A stretch of DNA of 64,000 nucleotides from Bacteroides sp. (GCF_030151085.1 NZ_JASLER010000083.1:1-64000), one strand, 5' to 3'. Positions 33,813 to 43,150 are shown, counted from the stretch's first letter. Made by a program: numbers and translations. The notes: a model not told the origin generated them from the sequence alone.

Positions 33813-34883
33813 ATGATAGAAGAATTGCCGGAAGACATAGAGAATGATGAGTTGGACGATGTGGAACCTGTGGGTGATGAAGCACAACTTTATGAGCACT
33901 TCCGTGTAGTAGCGGATAGAGGGCAAGAAATGATACGTGTCGACAAATACTTGTTCGACAGGATTACAAATGCTTCCCGTAACCGTATTCAGAAAGCAGC
34001 CGATGCCGGATTTGTAATGGCGAACGGCAAACCAGTCAAGAGCAGTTACAAGGTGAAACCGATGGATGTCATCACCGTGATGATGGATCGTCCGCGCTAC
34101 GAAAACGAAGTTATTGCCGAAAATATTCCCCTGAACATAGTCTATGAAGACAAGTATCTCATGATAGTGAATAAACCTGCCGGACTGGTAGTCCATCCGG
34201 GACATGGGAATTATCACGGTACGCTTGTCAATGCCATAGCCTGGCACATGAAAGATAATCCTGATTATGATGCTAATGACCCGCATGTAGGACTTGTGCA
34301 TCGTATTGATAAAGATACTTCAGGACTTTTAGTCATTGCCAAAACACCTGATGCCAAGACAAATCTCGGTAATCAGTTCTTTAACAAAACGACTAAGCGC
34401 CGTTATCGTGCCTTAGTTTGGGGAAATGTGGAACAAGACGAAGGTACCATTATCGGCAACCTCGGCCGTAATCCCAAAGACCGTATGCAAATGACTGTTC
34501 TGCCCGACGATCAGGGTAAGCACGCCGTTACCCATTACCGGGTGCTGGAACGTCTGGGCTACGTTACTCTTGTGGAGTGCATCCTCGAAACGGGACGTAC
34601 CCATCAAATCCGTGTGCACATGAAGCATATTGGACATATTCTTTTCAATGACGAACGCTATGGTGGGCACGAAATACTGAGAGGAACCCACTTTGCCAAA
34701 TATAAACAATTTGTAAACAACTGCTTTGATACTTGTCCACGGCAGGCTTTGCACGCCATGACACTGGGATTTGTACATCCCGCCACCGGCGAGGAGGTGT
34801 ACTTCACCTCGGAAATGCCCGATGACATGACCCAACTGATTGATAAGTGGAGAAGCTATATTAGTAACAGAGAATTAGAATGA
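33813..34883 (+). CDS. RluA-family pseudouridine synthase
   Basis: 356 residues. An N-terminal S4 RNA-binding domain (about 38-95, RVDKYLFDRITNASRNRIQKAADAGFV) is followed by the catalytic domain with HRIDKDTSGLLVIAK (catalytic Asp, about 170) and the GRTHQIRVHMKHIGH block near 265. It isomerises uridine in 23S rRNA (RluD-type target is probable, not certain). Its TGA overlaps the ATG of ddl by 4 bp (ATGA), so translation is coupled. Confidence 0.94.
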   Translation: MIEELPEDIENDELDDVEPVGDEAQLYEHFRVVADRGQEMIRVDKYLFDRITNASRNRIQKAADAGFVMANGKPVKSSYKVKPMDVITVMMDRPRYENEVIAENIPLNIVYEDKYLMIVNKPAGLVVHPGHGNYHGTLVNAIAWHMKDNPDYDANDPHVGLVHRIDKDTSGLLVIAKTPDAKTNLGNQFFNKTTKRRYRALVWGNVEQDEGTIIGNLGRNPKDRMQMTVLPDDQGKHAVTHYRVLERLGYVTLVECILETGRTHQIRVHMKHIGHILFNDERYGGHEILRGTHFAKYKQFVNNCFDTCPRQALHAMTLGFVHPATGEEVYFTSEMPDDMTQLIDKWRSYISNRELE

Positions 34884-35860
34884 AACGTACCATTGCTATT
34901 GTTGGCGGAGGCGATACCTCCGAGTATCATGTTTCCCTGCGCAGCGCGCAAGGTATTTATTCCTTCATAGATAAGGAACAGTATACATTATATATAGTAG
35001 TCATGCACGGGCTGGACTGGCACGTACAGTTACCGGACGGTACAGAACTTCCTGTAGACCGTAATGACTTCAGCTTCATACTTGACGGGCAGAAAGTAAC
35101 CTTCGACTTTGCCTATATTACTATTCACGGTACACCGGGCGAGGACGGGCGTTTACAAGGATATTTCGACATGATGGGTATTCCTTACTCTTGTTGTGGA
35201 GTATTGGCAGCTGCCCTTACTTATGATAAATTCACCTGCAACCAATATCTTAAAGCCTTTGGTGTACGTATCGCTGAATCTTTGTTATTACGCCAAGGAC
35301 AATCTGTTTCTGATGAAGACGTGCTGGAAAAGATTGGTCTGCCTTGTTTTATCAAGCCCAGCCTGGGAGGTTCAAGTTTCGGCGTAACGAAGGTAAAAAC
35401 GAAGGAACAGATACAACCTGCCATCGCCAAAGCTTTTGAAGAAGCCCAGGAAGTTTTAGTAGAAGCTTTTATGGACGGAACTGAAATTACTTGCGGTTGC
35501 TATAAAACAAAAGATAAATCGGTAGTGTTCCCTATCACTGAAGTAGTGACGCATAACGAGTACTTTGATTACGATGCCAAGTACAACGGTCAGGTGGATG
35601 AGATTACTCCCGCTCGCATTGCTGACTCAATAAGAGACCGTGTGCAAGCACTCACTTCCGCTATTTACGATATTTTGGGAGCTTACGGCATTATACGTGT
35701 AGATTATATCATCACCGCCGGCGATAAAATTAATTTGTTGGAAGTGAATACTACACCCGGAATGACTACCACCAGCTTCATTCCGCAGCAGGTTCGTGCT
35801 GCCGGACTGGAAATTAAAGATGTAATGAGAGATATAATAGAAAACAGGTTTAATGATTAA
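34880..35860 (+). CDS. ddl: D-alanine--D-alanine ligase
   Basis: 326 residues, ATP-grasp enzyme forming D-Ala-D-Ala, the substrate of MurF. Blocks: IAVVGGGDTSEYHVSLRSAQ-type start (here TIAIVGGGDTSEYHVSLRS), HGTPGEDGRLQGYFDMMGIPYSCCGV near residue 77, KPSLGGSSFGVTKV near 157, EVNTTPGMTTTSFIPQQ near 287. The tandem start overlaps the pseudouridine synthase stop. It lies in the operon PASTA-rlu-ddl-acyltransferase. Confidence 0.96.
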   Translation: MKRTIAIVGGGDTSEYHVSLRSAQGIYSFIDKEQYTLYIVVMHGLDWHVQLPDGTELPVDRNDFSFILDGQKVTFDFAYITIHGTPGEDGRLQGYFDMMGIPYSCCGVLAAALTYDKFTCNQYLKAFGVRIAESLLLRQGQSVSDEDVLEKIGLPCFIKPSLGGSSFGVTKVKTKEQIQPAIAKAFEEAQEVLVEAFMDGTEITCGCYKTKDKSVVFPITEVVTHNEYFDYDAKYNGQVDEITPARIADSIRDRVQALTSAIYDILGAYGIIRVDYIITAGDKINLLEVNTTPGMTTTSFIPQQVRAAGLEIKDVMRDIIENRFND

Positions 35861-35871
35861 ACATTGAATAC

Positions 35872-37014
35872 ATGGAATTTGACGAAATCCGTCCTTATCA
35901 TGACGAGGAGCTTCCTCAAATATTTGAGGAACTGATTGCCGATCAGGCTTTTCAGGCTGTAGCTACTACAGTGATGCCTGGAGTACCTTTTGAGATGATT
36001 GCGCAAAAGATGCGTGCATGTAAAAGTAAGCTCGATTTCCAGAAAACCTTTTGCTACGGTCTTTTGTGGAAGATTGCTAAAGACGCTTCCAACGGGTTAA
36101 CGTTGGATCATACTGCCTTAAAGGATAAGCAAGCGGCTTACACCTATATTTCCAATCATCGTGATATTATTTTGGACTCCGGTTTTCTTTCTATTCTTTT
36201 AGTAGATCAGGGAATGGATACTGTAGAAATTGCCATTGGCGATAATTTGCTGGTTTATCCCTGGATCAAGAAACTGGTGCGTGTCAATAAGTCCTTTATT
36301 GTACAACGTGGGTTGCCGATGCGGCAGATGCTGGAGTCTTCCGCACGTATGTCCCGTTATATGCACTATACTATCAAAGAGAAGAAGCAGTCTATCTGGA
36401 TAGCCCAGCGTGAAGGACGTGCCAAAGATTCCAATGACCTTACACAAGATAGTATCTTGAAGATGTTGGCAATGGGAGGTGAAGGAGAAATCATAGATCG
36501 TTTGATGGAGATGAATATCGCTCCATTGGCTATTTCTTATGAATATGATCCTTGTGATTTTCTCAAAGCATGGGAGTTTCAGTTGAAGCGTGACATTCCT
36601 GATTATAAGAAGAGTACAACCGATGATTTGAAAAGTATGCAAATTGGTCTGTTTGGTTTTAAAGGACATGTCCATTTCCAAACCGGTGCTTGTATCAACG
36701 ATGCACTGCAACAGATGGATCGCTCACTTTCCAAACCCGAACTTTTTTCCCATATCTCTGCTGTGATTGATCAGCGTATTCATGCCAATTACCGGATATA
36801 TCCGAATAATTATGCGGCATACGATCTGCTTGAGGGTAATGATACTTTCTCCCGGCATTACACAACAGAAGACAAACAGCATTTTTTGGCATATCTTGAG
36901 CAGCAGTTAGCACGTATTGAGATTCCCAATAAAGATTTGACTTTCTTGCGTGAGAAGATGTTACAAATGTATGCTAACCCTTTGAAGAACTATTTGGCAG
37001 CAACAAATGCCTGA
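35872..37014 (+). CDS. Acyltransferase of the glycerol-3-phosphate/lysophosphatidate acyltransferase superfamily
   Basis: 380 residues. The segment AYTYISNHRDIILDSGFLSILL near residue 95 corresponds to the acyltransferase block I (NHxxD-type), and a further VNKSFIVQRGLPMRQML block follows. There is no clear signal peptide or membrane helix. It may acylate a lipid intermediate; the precise acceptor is unknown. It follows ddl by 11 bp. Confidence 0.8.
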   Translation: MEFDEIRPYHDEELPQIFEELIADQAFQAVATTVMPGVPFEMIAQKMRACKSKLDFQKTFCYGLLWKIAKDASNGLTLDHTALKDKQAAYTYISNHRDIILDSGFLSILLVDQGMDTVEIAIGDNLLVYPWIKKLVRVNKSFIVQRGLPMRQMLESSARMSRYMHYTIKEKKQSIWIAQREGRAKDSNDLTQDSILKMLAMGGEGEIIDRLMEMNIAPLAISYEYDPCDFLKAWEFQLKRDIPDYKKSTTDDLKSMQIGLFGFKGHVHFQTGACINDALQQMDRSLSKPELFSHISAVIDQRIHANYRIYPNNYAAYDLLEGNDTFSRHYTTEDKQHFLAYLEQQLARIEIPNKDLTFLREKMLQMYANPLKNYLAATNA

Positions 37015-37045
37015 ATTTGTTATTCAGATAAAAAGAAAATAGAGA

Positions 37046-37726
37046 ATGATAAGAGCTAAGTATAATTGGTGTTTTTTGTCTTTATTGATCTGTTTGCTGA
37101 CGGCTTGCGGTGACGATGAGTACCATTATCCGGATGTAAAACTGGAATATTTGACTGCTTTTTCGGGTGCGGCGGGTGATTTAGTGTCAATTTTGACGGA
37201 CGAAGGAACCACTTTCTCCGTTGTATCGGATGCCTCGAAAATTAATATAGATGAGAACTCTTCTGTTCGTATTGTTGCGAACTATGGTAAAGTAGCAACT
37301 GCCGATGGTACTGAGGGTATGAAATTATATTCTTCGATAAAAACTGTTTCGCCTTTGCCTATGCCAGTTGATAAATTTAAGGACGGTGTGAAGAAAGATC
37401 CTGCAAATATACTTGGTATTTGGATGGGATTGAACTATTTGAATATAACTTTGGAAGTAAAGGCGCAAAGCGGGAGACATAAATTCGGATTTATCGAGGA
37501 TGAGGTTATCACAAACGCCGAAACCGGAAAAAGTGAAGTGTACTTGACGCTTTATCATGATGCGGGCGACGATGTACAAGCATATACTCAAAGAGCTTAT
37601 CTTTCCGTACCTCTTCAGCAATATGCAGTAAACGGAATACGGTCAGTAACCATTCATTTCAATCTGCTCACCTATTCCGGTAAGGTAGAAACTTATAATT
37701 TTGAATATATTCCTTCTTTTAAATAA
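37046..37726 (+). CDS. NigD-like lipoprotein
   Basis: 226 residues; lipobox LLTAC-G near residue 20. The N-terminal OB-like part (LEYLTAFSGAAGDLVSILTDEGTTFSVV...VRIVANYGKV) and C-terminal sandwich are typical of NigD-like proteins, named after an immunity-related gene in a bacteriocin cluster of Prevotella nigrescens. In Bacteroides these are widespread orphan lipoproteins of unknown function. A rhodanese lipoprotein follows after 8 bp. Confidence 0.83.
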   Translation: MIRAKYNWCFLSLLICLLTACGDDEYHYPDVKLEYLTAFSGAAGDLVSILTDEGTTFSVVSDASKINIDENSSVRIVANYGKVATADGTEGMKLYSSIKTVSPLPMPVDKFKDGVKKDPANILGIWMGLNYLNITLEVKAQSGRHKFGFIEDEVITNAETGKSEVYLTLYHDAGDDVQAYTQRAYLSVPLQQYAVNGIRSVTIHFNLLTYSGKVETYNFEYIPSFK

Positions 37727-37734
37727 AATGCTTT

Positions 37735-38121
37735 ATGAAAACTTTATTTGCAAGTATCTGCCTTTTCTTTTCCGCTCTTTTCTCTTGCCAGCAGAAAGCA
37801 GGGAACTTTAAGTCTGTACCGGTGGATGAGTTTGCTACACTGATAGCCGATCCTGAGATACAACGGCTGGACGTTCGTACGGTAGCTGAATACTCTGAAG
37901 GACATATCCCTGGCAGTATCAATATAAATGTGTTGGACAAAGAGTTTGAAACTGTTGCCGATTCTACTTTACAGAAAGATAAACCGGTAGCTGTTTATTG
38001 CCGCAGTGGTAAACGCAGTAAAAAGGCTGCCGCCATCCTTAGTGAAAAAGGTTATAAAGTATATGACCTTGACAAAGGCTTTAATGCTTGGCAGGAAGCT
38101 GGGAAGGAAACAGATAAATAA
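37735..38121 (+). CDS. Rhodanese-domain lipoprotein
   Basis: 128 residues; lipobox LFSALFSC-Q near residue 18. A single rhodanese domain: VDEFATLIADPEIQRLDVRTVAEYSEGHIPGSINI, catalytic cysteine in AVYCRSGKRSKKAA near residue 88, and YDLDKGFNAWQEAG. Likely a periplasmic sulfur-transferase-like protein; the substrate is unknown. It probably shares a transcript with the NigD-like gene. The stop is 3 bp from the stop of convergent PAP2. Confidence 0.88.
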   Translation: MKTLFASICLFFSALFSCQQKAGNFKSVPVDEFATLIADPEIQRLDVRTVAEYSEGHIPGSININVLDKEFETVADSTLQKDKPVAVYCRSGKRSKKAAAILSEKGYKVYDLDKGFNAWQEAGKETDK

Positions 38122-38124
38122 CTT

Positions 38125-39504
38125 CTATTTCCAAAGTAATACATCAACTTCAGCACCTATACTGAAATGGTGTAAATAGAGATTTTTATGCCCAGTGGTC
38201 GGAATAAGTTGGTCGGCTGTGCGATTATAATAGGTATAATCTCCTCTTCCTCTGCCCATGTTGTAGTTAAGGTATAGTTTTATTCCCAAATTGTTCTCCA
38301 TGCTATGCATCAGGTAAGTGCTGAAATCAAGGTTTGCAATTGGATGTGTTTGGCAGTGAATAATTGAGGTACTATTTTCATCTCCTTTATATTGGACGTT
38401 GATGCGGTATGTTCCCGTCCATCCGATACCGGGCATGACGCTTCCACCTACGTGTAAGCCGTGTACTATTTGATAGTCGTACATGATTCCTGCCATAAGT
38501 CCGGCATACGTCATGGCATGAGTTTCTGTCCCTTGAATGGAAGATTCTAATTCCGGATGTTCTTTAAAGAATCGGGTGGTTTCTAATTGTGCGGTTACTT
38601 GAGTCAAAGAGAACTTTCCCGTTATTCCCCAATTGGGGTGGAAAAACCAGCCGCCGTTTAAGGAGGTCATTACTCCACCTTTTCCTTCAATTTCTATGCC
38701 TTCGGGCAAATGTACTTCTCTTTCGCCGACCCCATATCCCATCTGCAATCCAAAGAAAGAATAGCCGCGTGATTGGATGGTGCTGCTTAGCTTGGGTTGC
38801 CGAATGATACCTTTGTTTTTGAAGATAAGGTCGGCAAAGTAATAGCCTAGTTCTGTAGATAAAATACCAATGCCTGCTCCGGTCAGTACATCGGAGAACC
38901 AATGCTTATTATTCAATTGTCGGCTAAGTGCGGTAGCAGTAGCAAGAGAGTAACCTGCAATACTATAAAATGGGCTGCGGGTAAGTCCATATTCCTTATG
39001 TAGCATAGTGGCAAGCATAAAAGCCGTAGCAGTATGTCCTGACGGGAAAGAGTGGTTATTACTTTGGTCGGGGCGCACTTTGTGTATGGATTGTTTTAAG
39101 CTGTTGACGGTAATAGCCATGATTCCGGCAGCAATGGCATCGGAAGTCAGCATCCGTCCCCAAGAACTTCTACCTTCTACACCTGCAGCTTTTAGTCCTA
39201 ACATCAGAACTCCCGGACTGTATTGCAGGTAATCATCATAATGGAACCTGAAACGGGGAATATAAGAATTACGCATTTCGCTGAAATCCTTGTCCTTCGT
39301 GCTGGCAATGCTACCGATAATGATAAGTGGTACAGCAATATGAGTCATGCGGTAGAAACGACTTTGAAAGAAGTCATGCTTCCGTGCAAGAGTGTCTGTC
39401 TGGGATGGTGGAGTGGGGTATAAAAGGATGCTGTTCTGTGCCGTTACAGAACATATAAAGAGACTTATAAAAAGACTCGTTACTATGGTTCGTAGTTGTT
39501 TCAT
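38125..39504 (-). CDS. PAP2-superfamily phosphatase with C-terminal barrel-like domain
   Basis: 459 residues; signal peptide ends near VTAQ-N. The PAP2 motifs are complete: KQSIHKVRP (Kx6RP, residue ~138), FPSGHTATAF (~152) and ALSRQLNNKHWFSDVLTG (SRx5Hx3D, ~190). It would remove phosphate from a lipid pyrophosphate or similar on the periplasmic side. The last 220 residues are rich in aromatic beta strands and resemble an outer-membrane barrel, which is unusual for a PAP2 enzyme but known in Bacteroidota. It sits after argF' with a long inverted repeat between. Confidence 0.88.
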   Translation of the reverse strand: MKQLRTIVTSLFISLFICSVTAQNSILLYPTPPSQTDTLARKHDFFQSRFYRMTHIAVPLIIIGSIASTKDKDFSEMRNSYIPRFRFHYDDYLQYSPGVLMLGLKAAGVEGRSSWGRMLTSDAIAAGIMAITVNSLKQSIHKVRPDQSNNHSFPSGHTATAFMLATMLHKEYGLTRSPFYSIAGYSLATATALSRQLNNKHWFSDVLTGAGIGILSTELGYYFADLIFKNKGIIRQPKLSSTIQSRGYSFFGLQMGYGVGEREVHLPEGIEIEGKGGVMTSLNGGWFFHPNWGITGKFSLTQVTAQLETTRFFKEHPELESSIQGTETHAMTYAGLMAGIMYDYQIVHGLHVGGSVMPGIGWTGTYRINVQYKGDENSTSIIHCQTHPIANLDFSTYLMHSMENNLGIKLYLNYNMGRGRGDYTYYNRTADQLIPTTGHKNLYLHHFSIGAEVDVLLWK

Positions 39505-39518
39505 CTTGTAAATATAAA

Positions 39519-39584
39519 CAACCCGCCGGACAAAAGGTTGCTTTTCTATTGAGATTTAGCACTTTCCTTTTATCCGGCGGGTTG
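39519..39584. repeat. 19-bp inverted repeat (one mismatch) between argF' and PAP2
   Basis: CAACCCGCCGGACAAAAGG (39519-39537) pairs with 39566-39584 with a single mismatch, around a 28-nt loop. It lies in the 93-bp gap. On the minus strand the sequence after the stem is TTTATATT, so a factor-independent terminator for argF' or an attenuator for PAP2 are both possible. Confidence 0.75.
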
Positions 39585-39597
39585 ATATATTACAAAA

Positions 39598-40554
39598 CTA
39601 TTTCAAACCTTCTATCAACTGTTTCAGTACTACTGTTGCTGATATTTCGCGGTTGGCAGCTTCGGGGATTACAATTGATTGTGGGCTTTCGATGACGTCG
39701 TCGGTCACAATCATATTACGGCGTACTGGTAGACAATGCATAAAATATGCGTTATTGGTAACCGCCATTTGACGGTCGCTTACAGTCCATTCACGGTCTT
39801 TACTTAGAATTTGTCCGTAGTTATCGCCTGCATAGGCAGCCCAATTCTTGGCATAAACAAAGTCTGCACCTTCAAATGCTTTCATCTGATCGTATTCTAC
39901 ATGGGCATTTCCTACGAACTTCGGATCAAGCTCGTAACCTTCGGGATGTGTAATCACGAAGTCATAATCCGTAGCGTTCATCCATTCGGCAAAAGAGTTT
40001 GGAACAGCTTGTGGCAATGGACGTGGGTGCGGAGCCCAGCTCATTACTACTTTAGGGCGTGGTGTCTTCTTGTATTCTTCAATTGTAATGAGGTCAGCGA
40101 AACTTTGTAACGGATGACGTGTCGCCGCTTCCATAGAGAATACCGGACGACCGGAATATTGGATAAATTGATTTAGTATTACTTCATTGTAATCATATTC
40201 TTTGTTTTCGAAACGAGCAAAAGAACGTACGCCGATTATATCGCAATAGCAACCCATCACAGGAATAGCTTCCAAAAGGTGTTCAGGCTTGTCTCCATCC
40301 ATGATGACACCGCGTTCGGTTTCCAGTTTCCAGGCACCTTGGTTAATGTCTAGTACCATTACGTTCATACCCAGATTCAAAGCGGCTTTTTGGGTGCTGA
40401 GGCGGGTGCGCAGGCTGGAGTTGAAGAATATCATCATCAACGTCTTGTTGCGTCCCAGTTCCACATATTTGAAACGGTCTTTTTTAATCTCGAATGCTTC
40501 GTCCAGTGCAGACTTCAGATTACCGATGTCTTGCACGCAAGTAAATTTCTTCAT
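39598..40554 (-). CDS. argF': N-succinylornithine carbamoyltransferase
   Basis: Bacteroides uses succinylated intermediates in arginine synthesis; this enzyme carbamoylates N-succinyl-L-ornithine. From the ATG at 40554 it has 318 residues; the 12 codons upstream are not used. The carbamoyl phosphate site FNSSLRTRLS (residues 44-53) and the C-terminal HCLPVRR are present. Residue 90 is proline (in GDKPEHLLEA), the residue reported to distinguish succinyl- from acetyl-ornithine transcarbamylases (Glu in the latter). It stands upstream of no other arg gene; proA and proB precede it on the same strand. Confidence 0.94.
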   Translation of the reverse strand: MKKFTCVQDIGNLKSALDEAFEIKKDRFKYVELGRNKTLMMIFFNSSLRTRLSTQKAALNLGMNVMVLDINQGAWKLETERGVIMDGDKPEHLLEAIPVMGCYCDIIGVRSFARFENKEYDYNEVILNQFIQYSGRPVFSMEAATRHPLQSFADLITIEEYKKTPRPKVVMSWAPHPRPLPQAVPNSFAEWMNATDYDFVITHPEGYELDPKFVGNAHVEYDQMKAFEGADFVYAKNWAAYAGDNYGQILSKDREWTVSDRQMAVTNNAYFMHCLPVRRNMIVTDDVIESPQSIVIPEAANREISATVVLKQLIEGLK

Positions 40555-40587
40555 ATTCACTGTTCTTTTAGTGTGTCTATACGGTGG

Positions 40588-40617
40588 CAAAGATAAAGAT
40601 TAAATGTGAAATACAAA
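40588..40617 (-). promoter_or_regulatory. Two-box promoter of argF'
   Basis: Minus strand TTTG (40614-40617), 18 bp, TATCTTTG (40588-40595). Spacing is 1 bp short of ideal. Confidence 0.6.
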
Positions 40618-40621
40618 TAAA

Positions 40622-41869
40622 TTAGTTTCTCGTTTGCCCTGTTCCTTCTACTATCCACTTATACGTGGTGATTTCTTCGAGTGCCATTGGCCCACGGGCG
40701 TGCAACTTCTGTGTGCTGATGCCGATTTCGGCACCCAATCCGAACTGTGCTCCATCTGTAAAAGAAGTCGGTGCATTGACATATACACAAGCGGCATCCA
40801 CTTCACGGCAGAACCATTCAGCACGTTCTTTATCTTCTGTGATGATGCATTCGCTATGTTTGGAACTATACTGTCTGATATGTGCCATTGCTTCTTGGAT
40901 AGACATCACGGTCTTAATGGACATTTTGTAATCCAGGAACTCTTTGCCATAGCAATCTTCAGTAGCAAGCTGCAATAATTCAGCCGGGTACTTACCTTGT
41001 AAGGCAGTATAGGCGGGTTGGTCGGCGTAAATCACTACATTGCTTAGATGTAACGGGAGGCATAAGTCGGGCAAATCGGCCAGACAGTCAATATCAACAA
41101 TAAGACAATCCAAAGCATTGCATACACTGACACGGCGCGTTTTGGCATTGTTAATAATGGCAGCACCTATATTTACTTTGCCATAGCGATCGAAAAAAGC
41201 ATGGCAGACTCCTGCACCAGTTTCTATAACCGGAATAGTGGCATTCTGCCTTACAAAATTGATGAGGCTACTACTGCCGCGTGGGATTATTAAATCTACA
41301 AAGCCATTGGCATGCAGCAATTCTGTGGTTGCTTCGCGGTCGGCAGGGAGTAATTCAACGACGTGTGTATCTACCCCGAAATGTTGTAATACCTCGTGTA
41401 TAACACTGATGATAGCCCGATTGGAACAATCTGCGTCGCTACCACCTTTCAAGATACAGGCATTGCCGCTTTTGAAACAGAGTGAGAATACATCGAAACT
41501 GACATTGGGGCGAGCTTCGTAAATGATGCCAATGACACCAAAAGGAACGCTGACTCTTTTTATCTTCAGTCCGTTAGGAAGTATATTCTCTTTTAGAATT
41601 CGTCCCAGTGGAGAAGGAAGTGTAGCCACTTTGCGAATATCTGCAGCAATGTCTTGCAGACGGGCTTCCGTTAATTTTAGACGGTCATATTTGGGATCGG
41701 CAGCATCCATGCGGTCCAAGTCTTTCTGATTTTCATTCAGAATGAAGGCAGTCTTCTCGACGGCAGCATCCGCAACTGCCAGTAATATCTGGTTGATTTC
41801 TTTGTCACTCAACATCAAAAGTTTGCAGCTAGCGTCTTGTACGTCGACAAATGTTTTGCGTAAGTCCAT
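40622..41869 (-). CDS. proA: Glutamate-5-semialdehyde dehydrogenase
   Basis: Reduces gamma-glutamyl phosphate to glutamate-5-semialdehyde in proline synthesis. 415 residues from the ATG at 41869 (MDLRKTFVDV); an ATG four codons upstream (41881) is also possible. Family marks: SPLGRILKENILPNGLKIKRVSVPFGVIGIIYEARPNV near residue 90, CILKGGSDADCSN near 135, the catalytic cysteine region RRVSVCNALDCLIVD near 240 and the C-terminal GLGAEIGISTQKLHARGPMALEEITTYKW. It has its own TATCTTTG box (41901-41908, minus) 30 bp upstream of the ATG, despite the adjacent proB. Confidence 0.96.
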   Translation of the reverse strand: MDLRKTFVDVQDASCKLLMLSDKEINQILLAVADAAVEKTAFILNENQKDLDRMDAADPKYDRLKLTEARLQDIAADIRKVATLPSPLGRILKENILPNGLKIKRVSVPFGVIGIIYEARPNVSFDVFSLCFKSGNACILKGGSDADCSNRAIISVIHEVLQHFGVDTHVVELLPADREATTELLHANGFVDLIIPRGSSSLINFVRQNATIPVIETGAGVCHAFFDRYGKVNIGAAIINNAKTRRVSVCNALDCLIVDIDCLADLPDLCLPLHLSNVVIYADQPAYTALQGKYPAELLQLATEDCYGKEFLDYKMSIKTVMSIQEAMAHIRQYSSKHSECIITEDKERAEWFCREVDAACVYVNAPTSFTDGAQFGLGAEIGISTQKLHARGPMALEEITTYKWIVEGTGQTRN

Positions 41870-41983
41870 TTTTGCTATCATTTATGAATTAATTGTCCGG
41901 CAAAGATAACAATATAAATTAGTAAAATACATGGAGTAAATATAATTATTACATGTATAAAAGTGGATCTACTTGGCGATAAA

Positions 41984-43120
41984 TTACTCTATATATAGGT
42001 AATCGTAATGTACTACAGCTTTCTTGCCGTGCTTGCCCATTGCTTCACGTGCTTGTGTGGAATCGCAATTTGCTTTACCTACACCGATAGGGTTACCTTC
42101 GAAATTAATGATACGTACAATATCGTCTTTTTCAAATTCGCCTTCAATAGCAGTGATGCCTACAGGCAAGATACTGACTGCTTTATCGGAAGCTAATATT
42201 TGTGTAGCTTGTTCATTGATGTGCAACTCGCCTTTGGCGAAGCCTTCGCTATGCGCAATCCACTTTTTGACACTTGATACCGGTTCATCGGATGGAATGA
42301 AACGGGTGTATTTTAATGAAGAATTAGACTGTACATCTTCGCCACAAGAAGATTTTTGATTCTTCATTCTTAATTCTTCATTCTTTATTATATCGACAAG
42401 AATATTATCTCGCTTACCATTAGCGATGATAACGGTGATACCTTCGTCCGCTACCTTGCGGGCAATGTTTGTCTTGGTCAGCATGCCACCACGTCCGAAG
42501 CTAGACTTGGATGTTTGTATATATGTGGAGAGATCTTTACCTTGCCCGATTTCGCGAATGACCTCTGATGATGGGTCAGTAGGAGAGCCATTATAGATAC
42601 CGTCGATATTGCTGAGAATAATTAATGCTTGGGCATCCATCATGGATGCAATAAGTCCGGATAGTTCATCATTGTCAGTAAACATCAGTTCGCTTACGGA
42701 GATAGTATCATTTTCGTTGACAATGGGGATAACACCGTTTTCAAGCATCACAGTCATGCAATTCTTTTGGTTGAGATAGTGCCGGCGGGTACCGAAGTTC
42801 TCCTTCATTGTGAGCACTTGTCCTACAGCGATATTATGTTCTCGGAATAATTCGTAATAGCGGTTGATAAGCTTAGCTTGTCCCACGGCAGAGAAAAGCT
42901 GACGTTGGTCTACGCTATCCAGTTTCTTGGTAGGACGTACTTCGCTTCGCCCTGAAGCTACAGCACCAGAGGAAACGAGGATTATTTCTACGCCTGCTCT
43001 GTGCAGTTCAGCTATTTGGTCTACAAGGGCAGACATACGTGTAACGTCGAGAGTGCCATCCCGACGTGTCAATACATTACTGCCTATCTTGACAGCAATT
43101 CTTGTCAGTTGTTGTTCCAT
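41984..43120 (-). CDS. proB: Glutamate 5-kinase with an in-frame inverted-repeat insertion
   Basis: Phosphorylates glutamate, first step of proline synthesis. 378 residues. The amino acid kinase domain (1-245) has KIGSNVLT, LVSSGAVASG, NENDTISV, FTDNDELSG and GRGGMLTK. A PUA domain (about 280-378) follows. Between them, residues ~247-269 (NEELRMKNQKSSCGEDVQSNSSL) are encoded by a 12-bp perfect inverted repeat with its 44-nt interior and do not look like family sequence. Other ProB proteins have only a short linker with a G..GT.F pattern here. The frame stays open through the repeat. Confidence 0.93.
   Translation of the reverse strand: MEQQLTRIAVKIGSNVLTRRDGTLDVTRMSALVDQIAELHRAGVEIILVSSGAVASGRSEVRPTKKLDSVDQRQLFSAVGQAKLINRYYELFREHNIAVGQVLTMKENFGTRRHYLNQKNCMTVMLENGVIPIVNENDTISVSELMFTDNDELSGLIASMMDAQALIILSNIDGIYNGSPTDPSSEVIREIGQGKDLSTYIQTSKSSFGRGGMLTKTNIARKVADEGITVIIANGKRDNILVDIIKNEELRMKNQKSSCGEDVQSNSSLKYTRFIPSDEPVSSVKKWIAHSEGFAKGELHINEQATQILASDKAVSILPVGITAIEGEFEKDDIVRIINFEGNPIGVGKANCDSTQAREAMGKHGKKAVVHYDYLYIE
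42315..42382. repeat. Inverted repeat inserted in the proB coding sequence
   Basis: AATGAAGAATTA (42315-42326) and its exact reverse complement (42371-42382) flank 44 bp. The outer arm extends into the AATTCTTCATTCTT-rich type of repetition common between Bacteroides genes. It lies wholly inside proB and keeps the frame (68 bp between outer ends, codons 247-269). Confidence 0.82.
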
Positions 43121-43150
43121 ATCTATGATTTTCCGGAGATAGAGTAGGCT

